From contig NC_057789.1 in assembly GCF_014905175.1 (NCBI RefSeq), positions 8,246,001 through 8,310,000 on the forward strand: DNA of 64,000 nucleotides. Direction: 5' to 3'. Origin of the DNA: Aphidius gifuensis. Lineage: Eukaryota > Arthropoda > Insecta > Hymenoptera > Braconidae. The position numbers and the translations under genes were made by a program. The notes beneath the pieces were generated by a model that had not been told where the DNA came from, searched no databases, and saw only the letters and a program-made list of their open reading frames with translations. This document shows, piece by piece, positions 1-10,649 of this stretch. Each line of letters opens with the position of its first letter. Within the stretch, counting starts at the first letter, position 1.

Positions 1-1057
1 GTCGAAAATTATTTCGATAGAAAAAAAAATTTATAAATAGAAAAATGAAAAAACTAAAATTCTTGTGAAAAAAAAAAATTCTATAAATTAATTTAAAAAA
101 ATAAACATAAAACATTCATGAAAGTGTTGTCAGATGGCAGCACGAGTTTTAAAAAACTGTTGAATAAATTTGCGAGTAAATTTGGTCAAGTGGCTAGCGT
201 GCAAAGTGTGAGTACAAACACTTCAGGTTCAAATCTGACCACAGCCAAATTATTTCATCCTCAAAATTCAAATACTCCCATGACAAATAACACTATAAAA
301 TTAAAAAAAAATTAAACTACCTCATCTGCCAAAGTAAAAAATCAAATTAAATAAAAAAAAAATAAAGTCCTATCTCTTGATCATAACTCAAGAGTTCTAT
401 GCAATCACAGCTGAGCTTTACCTGGCTCTCCGATACCCCGATTAAATATACCGATACGTAAAAAAAAAAAAAATTAAATAATAATAATAACAGCGTGATA
501 ACGACATTAACTCGACAAATATATTTTTATATCAGTTTTAACTACATTGCGGAAAAAAGAGTTAATCAAAAATTAAAAAAATATTCAATCAATTGTTTAT
601 TTTGATTTTAATTTCTATTTTACACTTGCGTTATGAATACATTGGTCAATTAGTGTGAAATTTTTTTTTTTTTTTGTAGTTGTAGTTTATTGTATGATAT
701 ATCTCGTTCAAATTAAAACTAATACTCTTGTGACAAGTAAATGCTCTCTGACCGTTCAATGCAAGAGCTCTTTGACGGTTTTGACGTTGTTAACTAAGCA
801 GTCATTTGTTGATTGTCATACAGTATCTACGCTACAATATGTCATTCGTATCTTATTTTTATTTATATTTATTTAATCTAGTTAATTTTAAAATTTATAT
901 TTATAATTTTCATTGAAAATAAATCAATTTTTAACAGATATATTTTTATTTTTTTGTTTTGAATATTAATAAGTGAGTAAATTATAATGATCATTTAGCT
1001 GTGTATTTAAACATTTATTTTACACTTGAAATATTTTAATTTAATTTAATTTAATTT
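1..1057. other. 5' flank of dunce, no gene assigned
   Basis: Mostly A/T-rich filler. Two islands of ordinary base composition stand out. The first is about 365-460 and contains a perfect 7-bp stem (CTCTTGA at 374-380, TCAAGAG at 388-394). On the minus strand it also carries a donor-like GTAAAG. The second is about 715-850. Neither holds a convincing reading frame. They may be 5' untranslated exons or enhancers of the dunce gene that starts downstream, but nothing in the sequence proves it. A pyrimidine-poor acceptor-like AG at 1057-1058 could begin the untranslated part of the first dunce exon. Confidence 0.4.
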
Positions 1058-1107
1058 AGTGTTTATTGGTATTTTTTTTATTGAAATTTTATTATTGTAT
1101 ATTATGA

Positions 1108-4100
1108 ATGATATTAATGATGAACGAGTTTGCTGTTATTTTACCGAGTGAAATTCAAACTTCGCGTTTGCTACAAAGAGATTCAGGTGGTATGAGAATG
1201 ACAATACCTTTGACCTCTTTTAGACGACACAGTGGATGTGTATCAACTTTGGCACGGGCTAAGCCACACCCGAGACTACTTTACTTTGCTCTTCCGTAAG
1301 TTTTATTATTTTTATTTTTTTTTCGTGTATTTAAACATGTGTTTTATATTTTTTTTTATTCTCTTATTTTTAAAAAATTTAAATTTATCCCTTTTTTTTT
1401 TTTATCAATATTTATAGATAAAATTGAATATTTTTTTTATCATTTATTATTGATCAATTTATAAAATCAAAAATGATAAATACTGTCATTTTTTTTCGTC
1501 ATCAAATTTCTATTATTATCATATTTTTTTTTTTTAAATAATAACAACCTAACAGTTGCAAAAATAAATTCATTTTCAAATCAATATTATCACTAAATTA
1601 TACCCGACTTAATTAATGGTTTATTATTTAATTATGATGATAAATGTTATTGTAATTAGTAAAAAATATATTCGATCAATATCGATTACAATAATTTTAT
1701 ATAAAATTGATTTATAAATTCTAAGATAAATAAAAAATACAATATTATTATTAATGACACTTGATAAGTTATCAATTGTCTTGAAATTTTTTTATGATCA
1801 AGATCAACTGTGTTATATGTTGAATAAAATATTATTTAACTTAAATAAATTAACCTCATTATTAAAGCATATAATATTTTTTAAAATCTGTAAATAAATC
1901 TACTTGCCATTAATTTTTAAATGTTTAAAAAAAAAATTTACAGCTATTTTTTTATAAACAAAAAAAAGGAAAAATAATTTACCTTTTAAAATATAATTTT
2001 ATTTAAAATTACGAGCACTTTAAGCATTAACAAATGCAAATTATTCAAGGCCTTAAATTATTTAGGGTAACATTTGGATGGAATAAATTGTATATTATTA
2101 ATATTCATTGAGTAAAAATAAAAAAAAGGGCTTGATATGATTTTTTATAAATTTTTTTTTTTACGACTTAATTTACACTGATTACACAATATTTCAATTT
2201 AAAATATAAATAATACATGTGTGTGTAAATGATTAACTTATACCACACGATGAAATACTTGTACAAGTATATTTATCAAACAAGTTTTTTTCCATTATTA
2301 TATCTAGCAATTACCAGTCTTCTATTCTTTTTAAAATTATGTTTATTTTATTTTTTATTTCTCCCACCGAGACCCCCTCAAATATTGTGTAAATTATCAT
2401 GTTAATTGTCACTAATCAGAGCTAAAAACTCAGCAAATATTTGTCAATGATTAGACCCAAAAAAAAAATAAAAAAAATAATGTTGATTTTAATTTTTTAG
2501 CCTGGAAAGTTTTTTAATAATTATTTTCATGTAATTTTGTGACTATTTTTTTATATTGACGTAATATTTATTTAATCATTTTGTCGGCAATTAAAAAACG
2601 TCTGACACTTGATTGTCATTTTAAACATTATGAGGAGGTATTTATTTTTTTATTTTTTTTTTTTATAAAATAATTGTATATATATACACTCAGATTAAAT
2701 TTTACCAAGAAATATTTTTAAAAAAAATAAAAAGAAATCAGATAATAATTAATTTTAAATATACTAATTAATATTTAATTAATGATTAATTTTTTTTTGT
2801 ATGTTTTTATTGTAGTTTTGACGTTGAAAATGGAGGCTCTGCATTGGATGGTGGAGTGGGTACTGGTGGTTCAGCATCACCAAGTGCTGGTCTTGTTTTA
2901 CAAGCATTACCACAAAGAAGAGAAAGCTTTCTTTATCGTAGTGACAGTGACTTTGAAATGTCACCAAAGTCAATGTCAAGAAATAGTTCAATTGCCAGTG
3001 AAAGGTATATTAAATTTTAAATATAATTATTATTTAATTTGTAGTTTCGATTGGTCTGTTTCGATTCAATTTTAAAATTTACATCGTTAATTATTTTATA
3101 TTTTTTTTATAATTTCATCAATTGTTTAATCGTGTATAATTTAAAATGTTTAAATATTATATTTATACCAATTTAAATCTCGTAAATACACGCGTAATAA
3201 TTTTTTAAATATTTTTTTGTCGTTACTATTAAATATTTCGAAATTTCGACATCGAAATCTTGGCTTTTCTGTTTTTTTTTTTTCACAACCAGGCCATCTT
3301 CAGATGCTTTTGTACAAAATATATATTGTTTCGTCATGTATTTTTTAAATTTAGAAGATAATAATTTATTGTTAATATTTATTTGACGTATATAATCATT
3401 TAGAAAAAATATATTTTAAAAGTGTTGTCGTCCAGAGTGGTCAATGTAGCTTCAATGGATTTTGAGTGAATTATTTATTATTTATAAAATTTTTTGTATA
3501 TTTTATTTATGTCAAATATTATTTCCATGTCAAATATATTTTTATTTATTTTAACTTCGCTTTTGATACATCTTGATTTAACGTCTCATTGGGTTACAGG
3601 TTCAAAGAAACCGAGCCGCCAATCGAGCGAGCGTATGTAATCGAAAATTTATTAAAAATTTTTCATTTCTTTGTTTATACACTTAATTTACAAGAAAAAA
3701 AATTTTTTTTTTTATATGTTTATTTGCATTGAAGTAGTGTATATCTATAGCTGTGTTTTGTGCTTTTTTTTTTTTTTTTCTTTTACTTGAAATTTTCTTT
3801 GAATTTTCATTCTTTAGTATTTTCTTTTTTTTTAAAAAAAATTTGTTGTTTTACGTAACAAGACTAGACTTTCACTAAATTGCAACTGATATGCTTTGCA
3901 TTATTATATTTATTTTTATTATTTTTATTCTTACAAAAGCTTTGAGAAAAATAATAATGAAAATGATGGATTTCTTTTGTGTTTGCATGTTCTATTTTTT
4001 TTTTTTTCTTTTTGTTATATTTTTATACATTTTTTTTTTACAATTAGATATTATTATTGTCTCAGCTTTATATAAATTATTTAAAAAATTTTTTTTTAAT

Positions 4101-7100
4101 TTTCATTACGCTGTAATTGAAAATACAAATTCACGCACAATTAAAAAACAATACAAATGATTATTTAGTTATTTACAAAATAGCACCAGTTTAATAAAAA
4201 ATATACTTTTATTTTCAGGATTTTTTCTGATCAGTATAGGTGAGTTTAATCAATGTTTAATTTTTGAAATACAATGAATCGTTGTCAGATATTATTAGCT
4301 CTATGATTGCAATAAAAAAAAAAAATGAAATATATAAATAAATAATAAAAACAAATTGAGTTTCGATATAGATGACAATAAAATTCATGAAAAAATTGAG
4401 ATTTTTTTTTTTTTTGTCTATGAATATGTGATGAGTAACTGAGTCAACTTGAATAATCAATAATAATAATTTTTTTTTCTAATTTTAAATAGTTATTTAA
4501 AACAAAAATTGTTTGTCGAAAATATTTATTTATTCAACGTGCTATTAATAATTAACAAGAACTATCAAATTGAAAAATTAAAATAATTATAAAAATTAGA
4601 TTAACTAATTTTAAAAAATCATAATCATATGAAAATTTTAATTATAAAAAGTGAAAACTGAAAATATAACGTAGTTAAGTAATCATGCTGGAAAAAAAAA
4701 AAAAAAATTTGTCTAATACAGGGGAGAGAAAGTTGCTACATCACGAACCCCGATGGCTAGAAAAAAAAGAAAGAATTACAAATTGATAATTAGATTTCAC
4801 CCTTGAAGTTCAAAATTTATTAACTAATTTTTTTTTCAAAAAGTCAATTAAAATTTCAACTTGAATCTCTGATAAATTGCCAAAAATTATCTTGAAAAAA
4901 TAAAAAGTTATTAATTAATATTGCCTCTCATTTTTAAATTTACAAATCAACAATTTTTATTTGTTTTTTTTTTTTTTTAATAATAATTAAATATTTATTG
5001 TAATTTTTCAAAATTAATTATTAAAATTTATCACATAAATAAGTTGACATTTCCATTGACCCATTACAAAAAAAAAAAATCTAAAAAAATTGATTTTTAT
5101 ATGTAAATTTATAATTGTTTATTTTGTGAAAACCACTTTGCCAAATAAATACAAATTTTAATAAATAATATTTGTTAAACACAGCATGATAATATATCAA
5201 TTACGTTTAAAATAAATAATCAAATTATAACAATATAAACCGAATAATTTAATAATAAAATCAACAAGCTTTATCGATGCTAAAAAATTCAAAAAATAAA
5301 TATAAAAAATGACGAGACACGAGAACCAATCAATATGTAAAATAATGTACTCCCATATTGGTTTTTTATTATTTTATTTTTTATCATTTTTATTTAAATT
5401 TTCATATCAATTTTTATACTAAAATTGTTATTTAAAAAAATACCCATTGGCTAATAAAATTACTAAATTTTAAAAAAACACTTAAAACTCAATAAAATTA
5501 AGTACAAAAAATAATAAAATTATCTTGTCACTTGTAAGTGAAAAAACATTTATAAATAAAAAAAAAAAAATTTATAAAACAAGATGCTCATATGCACCGA
5601 TTTAATTCGAGCTGCAACGAAAATGCACGAGTCATTTTTAACAATAAAAATTCATCCCCCAATTGCGCATATTTCCCGCGCAAATCAACTTATATATATG
5701 AAAATTTTTCCTACTCCTAGTATTCTCTCTATGAGAAGCTGTGTGTCTATAATCGACAAATCCCCGCACAACACAAGAAGAGAAGAACCCGGCCAGTTCA
5801 ACATTGTATAATACGTGTTTATATATATTATCAATCTGACGCACTTCATCATCATATGCTCTTTAAAAAAAAGCTTCAAACTTTTTTCATTTCTCATGTC
5901 TATATTTCTATAATTAATTATCTCAATTTGTGGTCAAAAATATTATCAATAATTTCAAAAAAACAACATGTATTTTAAATTTGAAAAAATACCAAGTGAC
6001 ACGCGTTACAAAAGTTGATAAAATATAAAATTTATTACTTTTTTTTTTGTGAATAAATTATCATTTTTTTTTTACAAAACAATTGTCATATTTTTTTTTC
6101 GAATCTCATTAAGTGTATGCTCTTATTTTTTGTCATCGTAATGATTTTTTTTTTTTTATCTGAGTTTGCTAAATATACACACTGTCTCTCGTAAGTTGAT
6201 ACTGTAAAAAAAAATATATATAAAAAAAGCTTGACTCAGTGTGAAAGAAGCAGAAAAAGGATTCATTTAGTAAACTTTTCGAAACTTTTTCTTCATAAGT
6301 TTTATTAAATAAATATAAATTAATATTTGCAAAACTTTTATATATAAAATATCAGTTTAATTGTTTTTTAAAAAAATCTAATAATCAATTTATTATATAA
6401 TAAAAATAATAAACTTTTTATAGAAGAGATAATTTTATCTAATTTTCCAGTTAAATAAATTCATGTATATTTTTTTTAAATGACAAATTATGCTATTGTT
6501 ATCCCGACTTACCTCAAACAAATATTGGGTGAGTTAAAATAATGACGTTAATAATATGTCATTTATTAATCATTGAAACGTAAAAAATTGTGACGTAAGA
6601 TATAAAAAAAAATATGTAATAAAGTGAAATAATTAATTTAATAATTAAAAAATAATAATTTAGTGTTATTAATAAAAAAATAAATGAAAATAAAATGTCA
6701 ATGACAAGTGGTAGTAGATTAGATGATTTGACAATAATTAAAGTTGGTTTAAAAAGATGTGGTGGAGGAATGAGTTCACCATCATTAGCTGGTTCATCAA
6801 ATGATACAAGTGATATTTGTCATAATGTTGATATTAATGGTGGCCTTGGTGTAACTGGTTGTCTTCCTCGTACTCATTCCATGTCTGCACTGAGGTCGAG
6901 GCCACCAAGACGAGCAATATTTTGGGAACAACAATGTTTCGAATCACCAACAAAGCGTGATTAGTGAGTTTCGTTTTTATTTTTTTTTTCTTTTCAAGCT
7001 GTATTATTAATTATAAATAATTTATATTATCAAATATAAATAAACGAAACAATTTTTCTATTTAAAAATCAAATAGAAAAAATGAAAATTGTTTAATTTA

Positions 7101-10100
7101 AATTATCGAAATTTTCAGTTGACTCAGTAGAAAATCTTGTAGATAAAAATTAAAAAATAACAATATTTTATATGTTTATTAATTAACAATAAATTAAATT
7201 ATAACTGGTAATTTTTTTATCATAGATAAAAGCAAAATAGGTAATAATTTCTACGACGAAACATTGTAATCAAAATGTTTTATTTACATTTGCATGTGAA
7301 TAAAATTAAAAGAAATATTTTTATTTATTTTAAAAATATATTAGCATGGTGTTTTTTAATTTTTTTTTTTATATATTAATAATTAATATTGGTATTTTAA
7401 TTTCAGTCATGGAGAGGATCTTATTGTTACACCATTTGCACAAATACTTGCATCACTTCGTTCAGTTAGAAATAATTTTCTATCACTTACAAATGTACCT
7501 ACGAACAAGTAAGTTAATATTTCTAAGATATCAATAATTAATTTTTTATTTATTTCGAATATTTTTAATTACAGATCAAGACGAAGTAGTGGACAACATG
7601 GTGGTAATACACCACAACCTCGTATATACAATCCTGGAGGTAAATTATTATTTGAAAAAAAATTAATAAAAAATTATTTTACCAACAAATTAACTTAATT
7701 TTTTAGATGAAAGTTTCATGAAACTTGCTGTTGAAACAATGGAAGAGCTTGATTGGTGTCTCGACCAACTGGAAACAATTCAAACTCACAGATCAGTCTC
7801 AGACATGGCTTCTCTCAAGGTATAAAAATAATTTACATAGATATTTTTAAATAAAAAATACCTATGAACAATTATTTATAATTAAAATATAATTTACATT
7901 GAGCTAGTGTTTATTTAATCAAGTACAAAATACAGTTCAAAATGATAATTTGACTTATGTAGATATTGTAAATGACATTAAGCTCCTTGTTTCATTATTT
8001 ATTTTATTTTTTTTGACATCCTTGAGCTATTGTAAATATTCGAGGTAAATGTGGGTCACTTGGTCAAGGGTCCATTTGAGCTTTTATGACGTAGTTCTCA
8101 CTTAAATTTCATCTTTAAAAAAAAACAACAAAAACAAACTTTAAGAATCAATTTTTTAAAAAACATATTATCATCTTTTTTAAAAAAATTTTAATAGTTT
8201 AAAGTGGCGCCTGCTGTGACCCACCCGTAGTGATGAATAGCAAAAAAAAAATATATACTCATTGATCTTCATTTAAATTTTTTGGCTGTATTTTTATTTG
8301 GGTTTATGACTTCAAGTTATTTTGCCAAATGATTATTTTATATATACAAACATTTTTATAGTTTACAAAAAAAAAAAATATATTTATGTATCTTTTCAAG
8401 TGCTCAACAATCTTACTGGTATTATTCAAAAAGCATAAAAGCTCATATTGAATAACAGATAAACAGTCTACTTATTCAAAAAAAAAATTTGTGTCACAAT
8501 GGTTTCAAGTTATAAAATAGTCATAAAAAATATAAAAATAGTTCAATAGATAAATGTCGTTTTATAATTTAAATAAAGTTTTATAAAATTTATAAATATT
8601 AATAAAAAATTATTTAAATTACAGTTTAAGAGAATGTTGAATAAAGAATTATCACATTTTTCCGAGTCTTCCAAGTCTGGTAATCAAATATCTGAATACA
8701 TTTGCAGTACTTTTCTTGGTGAGTATACTAAAAATAATAACAAGTCAGTTTAGTCAAGATGATTTTTTACATTTATAATGATAAGCAAATCATTACACAA
8801 GTAATTAACAGCCTCGAAATGTTTGACACTATTTTTCCGTATTATTTTTCTAAAATAAATATGTTATTTTGTTACTAGATAAACAACAAGAACTTGATTT
8901 ACCATCGTTGAGAATTGATGAGGCTGTTGCATCAGTCAGTGATACAAGAACAGCTAAGAAAAAAGATCGTGTACAACGTGGTCCAGCAGCAATGTCTCAT
9001 ATCAGCGGTGTTAAAAGACCATTAACACATACAAATAGCTTTACTGGTGAACGTGTACCACTTTATGGTGTTGAAACAACAAATGAGACAGAACTTGGCA
9101 CGGTAATTCATTAATTTAATAATCATTTAATTGACAAATTATCATTAATTAATTATTAAAAATTTCATTTTTTTATTTTTATTTATTTTAAATTAATTTT
9201 AATTATGTTTTATGTATGATCAATGATCAATGATAGATCAATGATCGATCAATCATTTTATTGTTGAGAATAATCTTTAATTTCTTTGATAAATATACAA
9301 GAAAAATCAAGTTAAATTTAATGAAATATATTGTACTTTTATTGTATTTATTATAAATATTATTTTGTATGTAATCAGGTACTGTCTGATGTTGATAAAT
9401 GGGGTATTGATATATTCAGAATATCAGAACTAAGTAATTGCAGACCATTAACCTGTGTTGCCTACACTGCATTTCAAAGTCGTGATTTATTAAAATCACT
9501 TGCAATACAACCAAAAACCTTTGTCACATTTATGATGACACTTGAAGATCACTATGTCAAGGACAATCCTTTCCATAACAGTCTTCATGCTGCCGACGTA
9601 ACACAATCAACACATACACTATTAAATACGCCTGCACTTGAGGTAATAAATTTATAAATATTTTTATTTTTTTAAATTAATTTATCATTTATTATATTTA
9701 TTTATTTTTATTTACAGTCTGTTTTTACACCACTTGAGATTACAGCTGCTTTATTTGCAGCAACAATTCATGATGTTGATCATCCAGGTTTAACAAATCA
9801 ATTTCTCATTAATTCAAGTAAGTTTTACAAATAAAAATTTTAAATATATTAATGAAAAATAATTAATTGTAATATTGTTTTTGTTAATAATTAGGTTCAG
9901 AACTTGCTTTAATGTATAATGATGAATCTGTACTTGAAAATCATCATCTTGCTGTTGCTTTCAAACTGCTACAAAATGAAGGCTGCGATATATTTGAAAA
10001 TATGACTAAAAAACAACGTCAAACACTTAGAAAAATGGTTATTGATATGGTATTATCAACAGATATGTCAAAACATATGTCATTACTTGCTGATTTAAAA

Positions 10101-10649
10101 ACAATGGTTGAAACAAAAAAAGTTGCTGGTTCTGGTGTATTATTATTAGATAATTATACTGATAGAATACAAGTATTAGAAAATCTTGTACATTGTGCTG
10201 ATTTATCAAATCCAACAAAACCATTACATTTATATCGTAAATGGGTTGGTTTATTAATGGAAGAATTTTTCTTACAAGGTGATAGAGAAAGAGAACAAAA
10301 TATGGATATAAGTCCAATGTGTGATCGTCATAGTGCAACAATTGAAAAATCACAAGTTGGTTTTATTGATTATATTGTACATCCATTATGGGAAACATGG
10401 GCTGATTTAGTACATCCAGATGCACAAGATATTCTTGATACACTTGAAGAAAATCGTGATTGGTATCAATCAATGATACCACCATCACCACCATCTGATG
10501 AACAACAACATCAACGTGGTAGTGATCAATCAGATAGAATACATTTTCAAGTAACACTAGAAGAAGGTGATGAAACTGGTGAAAATAATGACAACAGTAA
10601 TGAAGCTTGTGGTGATACAGATGATGCCTCAAATGACACTGAAATGTGA
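1108..10649 (+). CDS. dnc: cAMP-specific 3',5'-phosphodiesterase, PDE4/dunce family (long form)
   Basis: Hydrolyses cAMP to AMP and so limits PKA signalling in the cytosol and at membranes. Exons: 1108-1295, 2816-3004, 7407-7508, 7575-7639, 7707-7819, 8625-8718, 8879-9102, 9379-9642, 9718-9817, 9895-10649, all GT-AG, summing to 2094 nt (697 aa). UCR1 contains the PKA target RRESF (exon 2816-3004) and runs on into HGEDLIVTPFAQ. UCR2 carries EELDWCLDQLE. The catalytic domain has the metal-site signatures HNSLHAADV and HDVDHPG plus the family block SQVGFIDYIVHPLWETWADL. The C-terminal tail is acidic. The start is at 1108 because an in-frame TGA lies directly before it at 1105-1107. A 15-codon upstream ORF starting at 1104 overlaps the start in another frame. 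The family call is secure. The first exon is the least certain part, since other first exons may lie left of the window. Confidence 0.93.
3600..3632 (+). other. dnc: dunce cassette microexon 1 (33 nt, phase 2-2)
   Basis: An acceptor (TTACAG) is followed by 33 nt and a strong donor GTATGT. Inserted between exon 2816-3004 and exon 7407-7508, it keeps the frame and adds RFKETEPPIER followed by a split Ala codon, just before HGEDL. This is the boundary inside UCR1 right after the PKA-site exon. From memory, Drosophila dunce isoforms also have an RFKE-beginning segment at this place. The splice signals, symmetric phase and unusually GC-rich coding-like content support a real exon. Whether it is optional or constitutive cannot be read from the DNA. 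Confidence 0.75.
4219..4239 (+). other. dnc: dunce cassette microexon 2 (21 nt, phase 2-2)
   Basis: A polypyrimidine-type acceptor (ATTTTCAG) precedes 21 nt and a GTGAGT donor. The phase (2 in, 2 out) matches both the 33-nt microexon upstream and the exon at 7407, so it can be included alone or together with the other without a frameshift. It would encode IFSDQY next to HGEDL. With only 21 nt the support is the splice signals and phase, not homology. Confidence 0.5.
5580..6694 (+). promoter_or_regulatory. dnc: putative internal promoter region for short dunce isoform
   Basis: Between the UCR1 exons and the alternative first exon lies a stretch with less biased composition (about 5580-5830) and a donor-like CTCTC/GTAAGT at about 6187-6195 that could end a 5' untranslated exon. 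Two cAMP-response-element-like octamers lie close to the start codon: TGACGTTA at 6543-6550 and TGACGTAA at 6591-6598. A six-codon upstream ORF begins at 6684 and overlaps the main start at 6695 in another frame. All of this is compatible with an internal promoter. No transcription start can be fixed from sequence alone. Confidence 0.4.
6695..6963 (+). CDS. dnc: alternative first exon of dunce (short PDE4 isoform N-terminus)
   Basis: Open from ATG 6695 to a GTGAGT donor at 6964. It encodes about 89 residues rich in Ser/Gly/Arg, including SALRSRPPRRAIFWEQ. Its phase (2) joins exactly to exon 7407, giving a continuous frame RDYHGEDLIVTPFAQ. The resulting mRNA has 1986 nt of coding sequence (661 aa). 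This protein keeps the later part of UCR1, UCR2 and the catalytic domain, but it lacks the exon at 2816-3004 with the PKA site RRESF. That arrangement parallels PDE4 genes in general, where promoters inside the gene give isoforms with different N-termini. The exon is well supported by phase and codon content. The start codon is the first AUG of this frame. Confidence 0.75.
9216..9256. repeat. short GATCAAT-type tandem repeat in dunce intron
   Basis: About five imperfect copies of a 7-bp unit (GATCAAT, ATGATCA) lie in the intron between exons 8879-9102 and 9379-9642. The run is partly self-complementary. No function is suggested. Confidence 0.6.

Noticed and set aside
118..315. 65-residue open frame at the left edge
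   Set aside because: No recognisable domain, no good splice sites at its ends, low-complexity tail. More likely chance or an untranslated region.
655..876. 73-residue frame starting with a Phe run
   Set aside because: The start lies in a T-homopolymer and no features support translation.
3891..4160. 89-residue hydrophobic frame in the dunce intron
   Set aside because: Composition is simply translated T-runs (Phe/Ile), and it lies between spliced dunce exons.
8050..8235. GTGGGTCAC ... GTGACCCAC inverted pair in a dunce intron
   Set aside because: Only a 7-9-bp match with no extended arms or target duplication, so likely chance.
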